Shown here: in pieces, positions 33,660 to 47,139 of the stretch
How the letters are laid out: every line of letters starts with the position of its first letter
How positions within the stretch are numbered: position 1 is the stretch's first letter
From: Nymphaea colorata
Lineage: Eukaryota > Streptophyta > Magnoliopsida > Nymphaeales > Nymphaeaceae
NCBI RefSeq assembly: GCF_008831285.2
Contig: NC_045148.1
Span: 17,335,002-17,399,001, forward strand
Direction of reading: 5' to 3'
Length of the DNA stretch: 64,000 nt
Position numbers and translations under genes: made by a program
Notes under the pieces: generated by a model
Databases searched by the model: none
Seen by the model: only the letters and a program-made list of their open reading frames with translations
What the model was told of the DNA's origin: nothing

Positions 33660-34852
33660 AAAAACCTAACGTGTTCCTCCTGCAACTAATGAGAGTAGCA
33701 CACGTTTGGAATCAGATCCCAAAATTTAAAGTGGTGAAGAAGACTCCTTTACTTCTTTTTCCTTTGGAACATCGATGAACTTGAAATAACAAGTATGGTC
33801 AGAGGCATAAGTCGGGACCATTGGCGGCCGAGAGCGGGGATACCGGATACAGACCACTTTTTATTTAAAAAAAATTGAAGGCTATGACTAATAATAATTG
33901 AAAATTATTAAAGCTTCGACTAAGTAAAAAACAGAGTGCCTTAATTCATAACCGTATTAGCAAAATGTCGGCCATATACTCCACAATGGGATACAATATG
34001 ACAACTATTGATGACTTTTGTAAGTGCACAGACCTAGTAATTTGTCAAATACAAATTTCATTAGGGATTTTACTTTAATGAGTTGAGTCTGTGTCGATCA
34101 ACGTTTATAAATCCAAGCATGGAGGCACGGCAGAAAACCAAAACAGCTGCAGAAATGAATGATCATGGGGGTGCAAAAATCGTAGATACCTTTTCAGCAT
34201 GTGAATTGGTAGATTTTATTATCTGCGGACGTTGGAAGGCAGCTGGTGGTAAAGGGGATTGTTTCTTAAAAAACGCAACTATGAAGCGCGCAAATGTGCA
34301 GACCGGCCATCATGTTCCAACATTCTAACTGTACAAACTTAGGTAAATCTTACGGTTATTAATCTTATGGTAAGGGTTTAACTGGAATTGAACCACATCA
34401 AAAATAAAAAGTATTTATGCAGATTCCACCGCCTGTGCAGCGGATGATGAAGACAGTTGCTGCTGAAGTTCGAACTTCAAAGATAAGTATAAATCCTGGC
34501 TTTATCTGTCCATAACTCTTAGCTCCAGACTGCCATGTTTCACCAGAAGTTTTGTGATATTAAGAGCCTCTTTATGTTTTCTTACTGTTCAGTAATAAGG
34601 GGTCTCCCTCTCTTTGTCATGGATGCGAATATATAGAATGTTCAATTTATCTTTTAGAAACAGGATTTTGTCAAGGTGAGGACTGAAGTTGCACATTTTT
34701 ATGACAAAACGTTGACAGCATTTATTCTTAGCTACAGGAACAGATACATAATCCAAAATTACTCTTGCTGAAACACAAGCCCTATATTCATGCCTAAACA
34801 CCAACAACATGCATCAGCTTTCACTGCCCATGGCAGATGGGTGAGAACCCAA
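33660..34852. other. Intergenic between the NLR fragment and AOC
   Basis: No gene is recognisable. The right part (about 34430-34852) would be the 3' untranslated region of the minus-strand allene oxide cyclase gene. An ORF at 34083-34328 has no familiar features. Confidence 0.4.
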
Positions 34853-36574
34853 TCAGTTGGTGAAGTTAGGGATGGTGGCTTGGGGCTCTGTGGCCTTGGC
34901 CGCAGGGGTAGGCTCCACTGAGGGTGAAGGAGGGACTGGTTCCCCCAGGAGCTCGGCAGGCAGTGGGGGAATGCCTTCAAGATAGAAGGTGTAGAAAACC
35001 TTGGATGGGTAGATCAGCTGGTGAAGCTTCACTTGTCCACGAGTTCCTTTGAATACACCCGAGCCTCCTGTTACTGTCAAGTATGTGTCTTCGTATGTCA
35101 GATAAGGTCCCTGCGTGAAAATACCAGAGAAAAATTTTACATTTGCTATGTATACAGAAATGAGTTAATGCTTCATATGAATCAGTTCTAACCAATCCTT
35201 GAACTCGCAAACATTGTAACCTTCTACAAAGACAAAGATTGATCAACTTTATGGACCCCAAAACTGTTAACGTTCTCCTAGGATGAGAATTTATAGGTGC
35301 TTGGTTATATTTCGCTCAGTTTTCAGCATCATATCTATAATCCTGTGGAGTAAGTAGAGTGTGCATGATGTAGAAGAATCATGCAAGTTGATCCTCATCC
35401 GGTTCGTGGATCCGTCCATGATGAAACTCAATTCACCATGGCTTATATCAGCCTGCATCACTCAAGACAATTTAGGCGGCCTAATTGGCTATTGATTACC
35501 ATCCGCTTTTCTAAGCTAGGAAGGATGTTTATATAAGTAGTGTAACTGACTTGAACAGAGATGTGGCCGTAGTCTCCGAAATAGATGCTGTAGACGGCTT
35601 CGTACCGGTCGCCCTTCTCCGGTACGTTTTGAATATGGATGCAGATGCCTGCGCTGATTCCCAGTCGCTTCTCCAGGTTGCCACTGTAAGTCTGCACATT
35701 TGTTTCATGACTTGCATCAACTTCCCCAATTTATGAGGACTATAGATAAATCATGTTCATCGAGAGAGCGAAAGAGAGGGAGAGCAGTTGTTGATTTCAG
35801 TAACCTTGTTGGTGAAGGGCACCAAATCACCGAGCGAGTTGACTTCTTTCTGGCTGAGGCGGAGGTAGGCAGGGCTGCTCCTGTCCCCCTCGTTTATCTC
35901 ATAGACATGCAGCTCTTGAACTCCATTATTCTCTGCACCCTCTTGAACGCCGGTTCCTGCAGCAACGACATTTTCCTTGGACAAGTTAGAACGTATATAT
36001 ATGGTGAATGCGCACATGATGTTGCATGTTGATGATGTCATGGCAGGAACCGAGTCTCGTGTATTTCTTCAGAACCAGGCAACAGTGAGTGGACAGAGCA
36101 GATGGTGAGGAGTCACGTAATTGATCTTTCAGGCACTCTTGAAGAATCATCACACGCATATGAATTTTTTGACTCCTCCACAAATCAATAGATCATTCTG
36201 TTCTATGTACTCATTTGCATCTTATAAACACCACTCAAAAAATCAAACATCGTGATCATGCCATGATGGTGGCGGACCGATCGTTATAGTGAGGATGGAG
36301 TTGTCAATACAAGCAAGGGATTATGGTGGTTGCGCCAAGAAATGGCATGCATACCTGATGCCGCACAAGTAATTGTCTTTGACGGAGACGACGACTGCGA
36401 AGCATACAGCCCTCCAATATGGGTGGCCCTGAGCTTAAGTTGGGCGCCCAATAAGCTAGGCCCAGCAACGCTCTGCTTCAACCCAACAGAGGATGGACAG
36501 AGTGATGATAATAAAGGGTTTGGCTTGGTAGATTTGAGTGTCAGGAAAGGAGCTATTGATGAAATGGCAGCCAT
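34853..36574 (-). CDS. AOC: Allene oxide cyclase, chloroplastic
   Basis: It converts the allene oxide from 13-hydroperoxy-linolenate into cis-OPDA, the committed stereospecific step of jasmonate synthesis in plastids. Four exons on the minus strand: 36574-36355, 35956-35805, 35691-35551 and 35110-34853, all with GT..AG introns and consistent phase. They total 771 nt and encode 256 aa, the usual length. Residues 1 to about 80 are Ser/Thr/Lys-rich, as in a transit peptide (start [10 protein letters not shown]). The barrel begins [19 protein letters not shown], which includes the conserved active-site Glu region. It continues [57 protein letters not shown] and [13 protein letters not shown]. The C-terminal Pro/Glu tail ending IPNFTN is normal for plant AOC. 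The frame is open further upstream, but Met 36574 starts the recognisable transit peptide. It appears intact. Confidence 0.95.
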
Positions 36575-36684
36575 TGTTCTCTCTGTCTCTCTCTCTTTCT
36601 CTGCTCTCTGGTTTTGCTTCCTTACACTCACCGAGCAAAGGGCAAATCTCCTTCCAAGTTGCCGAGATTTGGATGCGGTGGGTT

Positions 36685-36694
36685 CTTTAAATAA
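36685..36694 (-). promoter_or_regulatory. TATA-like box for AOC
   Basis: TTATTTAAAG on the minus strand lies about 110-120 bp upstream of the AOC start codon. It is followed by a GAGA-rich leader, a plausible core promoter. Confidence 0.45.
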
Positions 36695-36789
36695 CCATGA
36701 GAGGTCGATCGGAAGCTTACTGTGGCTTCGCCATCCCGTCCCACTTTGAACTATTTGGCTCAACGTCTAAATGCAATTTGAGCAGACAA

Positions 36790-38363
36790 GTTGTAGATTG
36801 AAAGAAGTTTCAGAAGATTTTACTGGGGAGTCATTTGTTGTATCCAATTCCAGAGTATTGAAGGTTCGTTTTAGAATATTTTGGGAAAGTACTTTGTATT
36901 TATCGACTAAAATGTGGCTCCCAATTTCAAGAAGAGGACTCAAACTCAAATTTCTGAATCTTTGGCTCTGGCACAACTTCAACTAGATCCTAAACTTAGA
37001 AAAAGGTGATCTTCATTAAAAGTTCCCCACATTATTCTTGCAATTTCGAATGTACAACAGATGTTGGAATCCGAAACATATAATCCAACTTCTGTTCTGT
37101 ACAAGCATTGTTGTTCAATTATTGGGATGTGATAGCAATTACAACCAAACCGAATCCCATCCATCTAATAGTTGCCCCTCTCCTGTTTTTGCCTCGTCTT
37201 TGGTACTTTGTTTTACATCCTTCTTGTTTTTTTTTTTTTCTTTCTGTATAGTTCTCTTACAATTTTTACCATTGAAGTTCACAAGGCCATGAGACGACGC
37301 TAGATGGGACGATGACATGAAGTGTGCGGGTGCTAACGTGGACGGTGGAGAGACTGAAACCTGTAAAGTCTCCAACAAGCTCTTCTTTGCTCTGCTGCCG
37401 TTAAAACTCGACCGCCTTCTAATGGAGGTTTCAGACGATGCGTCGTGAAACTTTTGGTAGTGTTACCAAATAAAATAGCAACTGTAGTTTCATTTCTTCT
37501 TGTATTCAAATTTTTTGACGGGAAGTCCTACGTCGAGCCCAAACATGGTTTAAGGATTCTTCGTTCAAATGGATACGGGAGTAAGGGAATCACTTGGATA
37601 GAAATAAATTCAAACCTCTTTTTACAGAGATCCTAAAGGACATAGACTACAAAAGTAGTTTGACATTTTTTTCGAGTAAAAAGGAGTAACTGTAAATTTA
37701 CCTAATCCTAATGCAGTTTTAAACTCTAGAAGGGAAGAGAAGTTCTTTCAAACTCTCACACGAACGACAGGTTCTCTCCCCCGCATGGAGAACCTCCTTT
37801 GTCGAAAGAGATGAATCAAAATGAATGAATGGAGAACTTAGCCGTCTGCCCTCCATAAGATGACATACATGAGCTGTGGCTCTTGATCACATGGTGAGAG
37901 TATAAAATACGAGCCGAGCAAGTTCTTATTTTCTCCACACTTGATAAGAAGTTAAAGAAAATAAAATTATGCACACGAGAGACATGCAGGCGGCGTGCCA
38001 TTCTCTTGTAAAGTTAAAAAAATAATAGGAAATCGTTATGTTTCTATATTTTAGCCATATTTTAAGAAAAGATCGCATTTTACAACTTTTCTGAAAAATG
38101 CTACTCCTTTCTACGAGAATTATCAAGCAATGGCTTGAAGTAGATATAGTGTTTCATGTCTAACATTGTAAAAACACCATTGATAGGATGGAGTGTGACA
38201 GACATAACATCCTATCCATTCTATTTGATGGTACAGTTACGAAACGATCTCTTAACATTTAACTGGAATTGAATAGACCTGTGGAACGTTCATGATCGTT
38301 TATTATGCTTTTAGCAATGCCTTTTAAATATTTAACTATCTAACAACATCCAATATTCGATTG

Positions 38364-38439
<76 letters not shown>

Positions 38440-38965
38440 AGCTATATTTTTTGGATTAGCATCCTATGGTTAGACAGCCGGCCTACTGGAAAAACAAAAC
38501 CTACGATTGTGAATAAGAACCATATAAATTGTTTCACATTCGAAATCATTAGAAAATTATAATATTAAATATTTGTTGAAAAACCTCTGTCTTTTAGTAA
38601 TTGGTAGTCTTTAATTTTTTTTATATAGTGAATTATGTCCTAGCTCCGTCAAAGCTACTTTATCTTATCTAGAATACTTAGGTGTAGGCTAACATCTCCT
38701 CATTGAAACAATTTAAATAATACAAAATGGTTCTCACTCAATAGGTTGGGGCCTTCGGGCGATGAGTAAAGGCCTTGGCTAGTAGGATCAAGTAGCCATC
38801 GAGGCCCCTCTAATTAGGGCTGAGCACCATCAGAAGTCGTCGAGAAGCCGGATTAGTTTATCGGAGAACTTCTGTTCAGGGACTTAGAACGATCGCAACT
38901 TTGGAGGGACGGGGATACGAAATAGACCCGCTTCTAATTTATGCGCTTGTGTTGTGTTTTGAAGA
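36790..38965. other. Intergenic sequence with an (AT)n run
   Basis: Upstream of AOC. An (AT)n run lies at about 38366-38435 and a GC-richer unmatched patch near 38740-38900. No gene is recognisable. Confidence 0.5.
38366..38435. repeat. (AT)n microsatellite
   Basis: About 70 bp of alternating AT. Confidence 0.95.
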
Positions 38966-39036
38966 AGATGACGACGTTGAGGGTCACAAGAACTTGTAAC
39001 GAATGCCGTTTGAAGATGGCCTATCTTGACTCTCTA
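38966..39036 (+). pseudogene. Third TNL C-terminal remnant
   Basis: About 70 bp read TTLRVTRTCNECRLKMAYLD, which matches the last residues of the post-LRR tail of the gene at 29470-29893 (TLMVRTTYNDFQLKMAYFDL). It is followed by TCTCTACAAGTGGAGAGTC, a small inverted repeat. Nothing upstream is recognisable as NLR, so it is a tiny relic on the far side of AOC. Confidence 0.55.
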
Positions 39037-39473
39037 CAAGTGGAGAGTCAAGATAGTTGCGGTGATTTAATGTTTTCACAACCCTTCAAGTGATTTATTC
39101 GTTCATATTGGTAGCGGTGTGGAAGTTGCGAAAAAAATCCAAACGCACCTCTACGTATTTTATTTTTTCTTTTTGACCATGGGAAGCCCCAATAGCAGAG
39201 ATGGATTTCAGCGTTTGCCTGCCAAAATGCTAAATTATCTCAAACAAAACAAATGTAACACATTCAACTGCAGCAAGGAAAAGTTTGGATCACGCGAGTA
39301 TCAAGAATATGACTGCGTACTCCAACAAAACTCCCCCAGTGCTCCATGAAACTTTTGCAGTACTATGGTATACTCAAACAAAACAACTCCCAGAAAGCCA
39401 TAAATAGACCTAGCGGAGGCAACGACTGCTGCAAAAAATTCTTCAGAACCGCTAGAGAGAAAATTCCCCTTCT

Positions 39474-42400
39474 TCACACCCTATCTTCCCTCTTCCGTGG
39501 TGCACAAGTAATAATCTCATCAACTCTGAGTATCATCTCAGCAGCCTCCGTTGCAGAGAGCAGAATAGCTTGCTTCACTTTAAATGACTCGGATATTCCA
39601 AGTTTCTCCATGTCCCCAACCTGGAAAGAGTAGAATAAAGGAAGAGGGAAAATGAAAAAAATAAGAAAACGCTACAAGTTTGACACGAGCTAAAACCAAA
39701 GAATGTAAAGTTAAAAGCTGGCTTTTCTTACAGCGCCAGTTATGACATCAATTCCAGCGTTAGTCTCAGATTTGTGGTGCTCAGCACGCAATTGTGCAAT
39801 CAAGTCTGCACTATCTAGACCTGCATTGTCAGCGATAATAGTTGGAATAGACTGGAGTGCACGAGAGAATGCCTCGATAGCCAGAGACTTCTTTCCTGGT
39901 GTTCTCCTAGCAAGCTCATCAACTTCTCTGCACATCACCATTTCAGGCCAACCTCCTCCAAGCAATACTCTGCTGTCAGTCACAGTTTGGGATAGTACAC
40001 ACAGTGCATCATGCAACGACCGTTCAGCTTCATCTAACACATGAGAACTGCACCAACAGTGTAAATATAATTACTAAAAAAACCTATTAGAAAAAACAAA
40101 ATGGCCAGTAGCTGTCATGAATATGTTCAAATGTATCAAGATGCACAAATAGGCCCACATGCAGAATTCATTTTTCCAGCTTTAAAAACTAGGAGTGTAC
40201 TCCACTTGTAAAAGGCTTGGCAAACTTTCACAAGATCCAATTTGATAAAAAATTGAATAGTCACCCAGAAGGAACAGGAAGGGTAGAAAATGAGGTGAAC
40301 ATGGAGGTGTTCACATGGGAATTGAGAAAGGGAACGCACAGACGCATGGCATTCCTCACGAGATCTAATCACTTAGAAAGTTGAGCAGTTATCCAAAGCA
40401 AGAGAAAAAAAAAATAGGTGAACAAGAAAAATCATAAACATGTTTCATTATGGAGTAAATTTGATGAAGTTAAAATTTAAAAATCTTTCTTCCACAATCC
40501 AATACTTGAATATTAAGGTAGTAGACCAGTTCAATCCTAAGACCCATATACAGATTTCAATATTCAAACTGCAAGCACATTTCAGCACTTCAGCACCAAC
40601 CCAACTAAATTTCAAGCATACTTTTTTAAGTTTTTAAGAAGCTAGGATGACATAATAATCTTGAACGACTGTATACTTCAGGTCTATCTTTCTCTATGAC
40701 TAAAGATGCTATCATCGAAGTCTAGTTTCAATTTTCTAGAAAAAATAAGTAATTATCTGCCATTATAGATATGGACCCAGCTTTTCCAGAGGAAAGCTAC
40801 GATTCCCAAATAGCAAACAAAGATAATTTATCACTGACTTAACGGCTCTTGATATCATGGAACTAAAAAACAGCAGGATATGAAACACAACAAGTAAGCA
40901 AAACAAATTTGCCCAGGAAAAGCAAAAAGGAAAAAAGAATAAGCCAAAGAGACGGCCAGTCCTTTAGAGGTGGCCCAAACGAAGGACAAGGCTGTCTATT
41001 TTCAGAACCTTTCTTCTAAGGAGGAAAACAAACTCATGAAGATTGGCACACTGCTCAACAGTCGAGTCATTGGATATCTCTCCCAGTCAAACCAACTGGA
41101 CGCAGGAACGAACTTCTCAATGGAAAGGAGCATCATTGAAGGCATGAAATGCAGGTAATGAAATACAAGTGGAGTCCCATCACATGACTGGTTGAAGCAC
41201 CACAAAATCCGATGCAAAGTCCAAAGACAAAAACCAAGGTCGACTCCTCTACAAAGGAAACTGAAGCCTTGCTTTTGTTTTAGTGGTTCAAAAAGGGATT
41301 ACTGCCACTGAAGCTTGCAATCAGCAAATATTCAGTGAAGTGGCTAATTCATCCAGTGCAATGGAACCACAATAAACACAACTAGGGAAATCATCCAGTC
41401 GTATGCAAAAAAGGTACATCAAGTACTAAAGTATTTTTAGTTATCTAGGAAAAAGCATACCTAGCACCTCTTAATACAATGGTGCATGCCTGTCCCATCT
41501 CTACACCAGAAAAATGGATCAACTTATCTTCCCCAATCATGATTTCTTCAATAAGTTTGCAATGCCCGAGTTTAACAGAACCAGGGTCATCAAATGTTGA
41601 AGCAATTTCTCCGCCAGTTACTAAAGCAAGACGTTCTATTCCATCAAAATCGGCATGCTCAATTGCCAGGACTCCAGCATCAGCAAAGAGTTCCTCAGGA
41701 AAGTTGTATATCAGCTGTCTATTGACAAAGCAATTAATGCCATGAGAAATAATCTTCTGCACCTTCTCTTTCATTTTCTCCTTTTCTGCTCCTTCAATCT
41801 GAGCAACCCTGGCCATTGAGTCCACACGCACTCGAGCACCATAAATTTTTACCTTATCAGTGTCCATAGCAGTATTTGCCACCAAAATTTTTGCATTTTC
41901 AATGCGTTTTGGTTGTCCAACACCAATTTTTTTGTCTAAAATGAACCTGCATGACAGAAAGTTGCACATAGTTGTGATGATGACAACAGTGTCCAATGCA
42001 ATAAATATTAGACCATGGTCATAAAATTGAGAGTAATATGATGCAGCCCCATCCAAAGAAAAATAAGAGATGCAATAACATACAAACGAAGATGTCAGAG
42101 TCAGATTTCACAGTTGACAGGAAAATATTTTCAATATAAAAGGGAACAGGCAGATCAGTGACAGCAGTGATGATAACAAGGTCCCCCTTAAAATGACAGA
42201 GTAGCTACTGTTTAGTAGTAAAAGAGGAATACCCTAGCAGAATTTTCAAGAAACCGAACTCTGAAGAAATGCAAAACTATACCCATTGAGCAACTCAGTA
42301 GTTGACCCCAGCAATGATGTCACCATTATGGCCAAATAGGTGCAAGGTGATGAAACAATCATGATGTTTCCTAGAACTTACGAAGTTTCTGGTGTCTATG

Positions 42401-42955
42401 CCTTTTAAGTGCAACACAAATAATTGCAACACAGAGTTAACAAAAATAGTGGACCACAGCTGCGGAAGACATTAATACAATTTTAGACAATTGAAATGGG
42501 ATCACATGTCAATGTAGAACGATTAATAAGGGCAAACATATATATGACTTGTAGTCAGAATACGCGACTGGAAAATACAGTTCATGAGAACCATGCTGAG
42601 CCATCCTATCAAGAAAGTACAACTCATAGCAACCATTTTGAGCCACCCTATCAATCGGATCAGATCGCATACATGTTCGTGTGTTAGCCAGTAAACAATC
42701 CAAACAGACAGATCAGACTTCAGACAGGTCACATGTGGATTGTGGGTGAATTGAGTGTGTGTGTGTTTGGGGTGAGGGTTGTCTTTTTTGTTTGTGTGTG
42801 TGTGTATGCATGTTGGGTGTCAGGAAAACTATGAAATGACAGGACATGGAAGTTTGTTAAAATATGAATGAAACAACAAAACAGAAAACATACACTTACT
42901 TTTTTTGTAAAAATACTCAATGTATAAAAAAAAAAACTTCTCTAAGGAATTTTTG

Positions 42956-42986
<31 letters not shown>

Positions 42987-44108
42987 CATATATATATATA
43001 CATGTACTTGTGCAGCATTTGAGCTACCTTGAGATTTTGCCAATACTATTGGCTGGCTGCAAAATGTCAACAGCGCTGGAATATTTTCTAGTTTTGGGTC
43101 ACCATGGGTTTAACCTATTCCACTTCAGTTCACGGTAGCACACACAGGAAAGTTGAAAATTTTAAACGATGTTTACCCTTCATCTAGGAATGAGTCTTTC
43201 AATGAACCCCCAGCCTTCTTAATGATCTGGATGGACTCTAAATTGGTGCTACCCTGCATCAGCGAGCAATATAAAACAATTAGCATTTGGACTCATTACA
43301 ATATAATGGAACTAACCACTATCAGAATTCACTGACAACCAAGAATTACGAAAAATTGAAATTCAGATGACAAAATTTGCCCGCTCAAGCGCTAGATAAC
43401 CTAGAAGCAGTACCTTAAGCCTCATGACAGCATCCACTGCTAATTTTGCAAAATGTTCTTTATCTTGAGAAAGAATCTTTGAACAAAGTGTCGTCGTTGC
43501 AATTTTTGTCAAGTCCGACCTGAATTTCTCTGAAGCAAATCAATCATTAGAGTAAGAAAATGCTACACCAGTGCAATGGATATTGTATTGCCTAGTTGTG
43601 ACTAGAGTTCCACATCGGCTTAAAGGTACACTATTTATCAATCTACCAAAGCTTGATAATAGTTATCACTCTTACTGAAATTCTTCAAAGGCCAAACCCT
43701 ACTCTAGATTTTGATTTCTGATCAATGCAAAGGTAGATGAAGATCAGGTAGCTTTGCATGCCTCTTAGCAACAGCAATGTAGCAGAACAGAAGTGTATAA
43801 AAGATGACAAAAATTGAAAACATATAGAGATGTTAAGTTCAAAAATTACCTGGATTCTCCTTATTATCTTTTGTTTTTTGTGTCAAAGCATTTCGAGCAC
43901 ATTCAGCAGCCATCCTATAACCTGCAATAATTAAACCATATCGACACTTGTAAATGGCAAATGATATAGCAAAAATGAAAACAGCAATTCATGAGCTGGT
44001 AGATAACACTTAATGCAAAATATTTTGAAAAATGACAGGAACCACATTCAGGAAAAATAATCTAAATTCACTCCAGAGTTAATAGACCAACTGATGACCG
44101 CATCCATT

Positions 44109-44184
<76 letters not shown>

Positions 44185-47139
44185 CAGCATACATGCAGTT
44201 CATGGATACCTCGCAAACAAAAAAAACATGTATAATAATACCATGTAGTAAAAATATCAAAGTTAAACTTCAAAAATGTGACAATTTATTCAGCACGCGA
44301 CATTGATGCTAACCAGAAATAATTGTCATTGGATGGATCTTCATCGCTATCAACTTCTCAGCTTCTCTTAACAGCTCTCCAGCCAAGACAACTACTGATG
44401 TAGTTCCATCACCAACCTCATCATCTTGAACTTTTGAAATATCTGATGAAAAGTTAAGGAAACCTGCTAGAATAGACGATCTCCAAGAGCCAAAAGGGTG
44501 AACAATGAAATAAGGCCACAATGAGACATGACCCAGCTGAAAAAATAACATTCATGTAACAGTTTTTCTGGTTGGTAGGTAATGACAACAGAATCACAAA
44601 TGTTGTTTCATCTCTCTGGTTAAAACCAGTGAAACCATTCTAAGACACCACAAATCATAAGAAGCAAATTCGAAGAAGTGCACTCTTGGTGAAGGAATTC
44701 TTTTCTGCATAAAAAGGATACCAACTAGAACTTTAGCGGCTGGATTGTCAATATGAAGTGATTTCAAGATCGTAGCACCATCATTTGTAACAGTGACACT
44801 GTGCCCTCTCCCTGCAGACTGCAATATCTTATCCTACAAGAAATGGCCCATACAATTAATTCAGACAAATGTAAGAAGAAAAATAACTTGTCAAAGTCAC
44901 TATCTTTTTGGAACTTGGAAAGCTCATTTGCTGGATTTGAGTTTCAGACATGAAAGATGTGAGAAACTGTACCATTCCTTTAGGGCCTAGAGTGGTTTTG
45001 ACTAAATCAGCAATTGCCATGGCACCAACAAAGGATGCCTGTAAACCAAAAAAAAATAGGATGGATGTCAGAATACAAAGAAAAAGCTGAGTGACTCCAA
45101 TGGTTACAAATAGTTGCTACAACAGACTGTTCACTATGCCTCTTTTAATCATCAAAAAATTCCATTTGGTGAAAAAAAGAAACAGGCTTTGCATTGTGCC
45201 CTTAGAAGTTAAAACATAACAGTGGTTCTTCAAGATCTGCAAAATTAACAGTTCACAATGTACAAAAAATCCTTTTGTTTCTAACTTTAAAGTTTGTTGT
45301 GTTGACATGCAGCAAAAACATGATCCTAGTATGATCATGAGGCAAACTATCTCCAATACACCTAAGCATGTCTGACTGATAAGATGTATCCTTCACCCTT
45401 ACTCTTTACTAGGCGGAAGCTAGTACTCTTGGAGCACCCTAGCATTTCATGACTTGAAAAAATAAATCCTTTATCCATAGAACATGATGTAATATAAAGG
45501 TCCCCATAAAAAACTCCCTGGATTACACATACCAAGTATTCCATTGCCCATCCGTTTTACCAGGTGGGAATAAGTGGTCTTGGAGCATCTCATCAATCCT
45601 AGTGTGTGTATGTGTGCCTCATTGTTTTCAGTAGATGGAGTGTCTTCAGCCTCCTTAACATTACTTGCTTTTGCATGTATGTACATGAATAATGTCTGAT
45701 TTTCCTCAAACAACACAAGGAACTTAAAAGTAAAACATGCACATTATAACCTAACTTCGTCTTACAGAAGTTCGATAGACCTAGTAGGAAATACCCTTTC
45801 TTGATTCGTGCTTAAATGTAAATTGAGCACCAAAGATCAAGAAATGAGACCACAATAGAACTTGCTGGTGAAAAGTAGATAATCAGTAAATGAACATTAC
45901 AAACTACATACTTGAATGAAGATATACCTGTAAAGAATATGTGGGAGTGGTTAATTCCCTTAGGATATAAATCATGCATGCACATACAGCATATACACCA
46001 GGTGTCATACGAAAATAATGTTTTCCATCAAAACAGAACATCTTTAGAAGAATATCTTGTCATGTCCAATGACCAACTCACTCACTCACTCACACATACG
46101 AAAGAAATCCAAAGGGAGAAACAGACACGTGATAATAACTCCTGATCCAAGTAAACATGTTCAAATCTGAAATTCCACCACAGCATCTCTAACTTTCTTT
46201 TGCAGGACAGTAACTCACGATTCAATTAGAAACCTCGCTACCAAACACTGAAACTTGAACAAGGGGCATGCTTGAAAGCTACAACAAATTGGAAACTGGT
46301 GATTGTAAGATTTGCAGTGAAAACAAACTTTACCATTCTTGCTCGTTCTCCCTTCTCCTGTGTGGCTTCATCCTTTAGAAGCTTCTCAACCTGGGAAAAA
46401 AGAACACATACACACACACACACACACAGAAAAAAAAAATCAGGATTTTATCTTTCCGGTAACAATGCCTCAAATAGTTCTATCACGATGGAATAACTTT
46501 TCCAGCCCAGGAACATTCTTTGTGAACCTAGATCTTTCAAAGGCCATTCCCATCTATTGCCAACTTGCCAAAACGTATCCCACTCTTGTTCCTCAAGGAC
46601 ACAAACATCCTCATTTTCTTCGTTCTATCAGATACATGGAAGCCTAAGAACTATAACCAAATGGGGAAAGCATGATGGCACCGATCATGAAGCTAACAAA
46701 GGGAAAAAAGAATATCATACCGCCATCAGGAACCGGACGGAAGCAAGAAGCTCAGATGGATTCGGCGAAAGGGAGAAGACTGCTTAACAGTCTCTGCGCA
46801 ATTGGAGCAAAAGATCTTACATTAGTGGCTAAAACAGCAAGCAAGATCAAACTTAAGCAATCACCAAACAAGCAGGCAACTTAAACATGGAACAACCAAG
46901 TTGAAACTTAAGCAGCAAAATGTGGTCTGAGACGCAAAACTAAGTTTCATAATCACGCTTGCAGCTTCATTTAAGCAAGCATCTCGTGAATGAAAGCAGA
47001 ACGCATACGGATTCGGCACAAAAACAAAAATTAATGTCGATCAAGGAAATGATGGGAGAGACCGACGAACCAAGGGCGCCGCTCAATCAGAGATGATCGG
47101 GGCTGAACGGAAGGAGAAGAGGTATGGAACGTCGATCAT
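39474..47139 (-). CDS. CCT2: T-complex protein 1 (CCT/TRiC) subunit beta
   Basis: One of eight ATP-driven subunits of the cytosolic chaperonin that folds tubulin, actin and other proteins. Exons on the minus strand: 47139-47131 (M-I-D only), 46390-46334, 45038-44973, 44833-44722, 44442-44314, 43921-43850, 43529-43414, 43253-43177, 41946-41461, 40047-39732 and 39620-39474. They total 1587 nt and encode 528 aa, against about 527 for the Arabidopsis protein. Landmarks: [40 protein letters not shown]; the catalytic [19 protein letters not shown]; beta-type [34 protein letters not shown]; the C-terminal ATP-site region [22 protein letters not shown]. All joins keep phase. The 9-nt first coding exon has a weak donor (GAC then GTTCCA) and is the least certain part. 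It appears intact. Confidence 0.93.
44107..44176. repeat. (CT)n and (AC)n microsatellite in a CCT2 intron
   Basis: A CT run followed by an AC run, between CCT2 exons 5 and 6. It gives long artefactual ORFs on both strands. Confidence 0.9.

Noticed and set aside
42729-42920. Short ORFs in CCT2 introns (also near 44048-44306 and 42920-43138)
   Set aside because: They are made from TG/CA/CT microsatellites inside introns.
43605-43660. AGAGTTCCACATCGGCTT in a CCT2 intron, resembling sequences near TRIM/LTR termini
   Set aside because: No LTR pair, primer-binding site or target duplication found around it.
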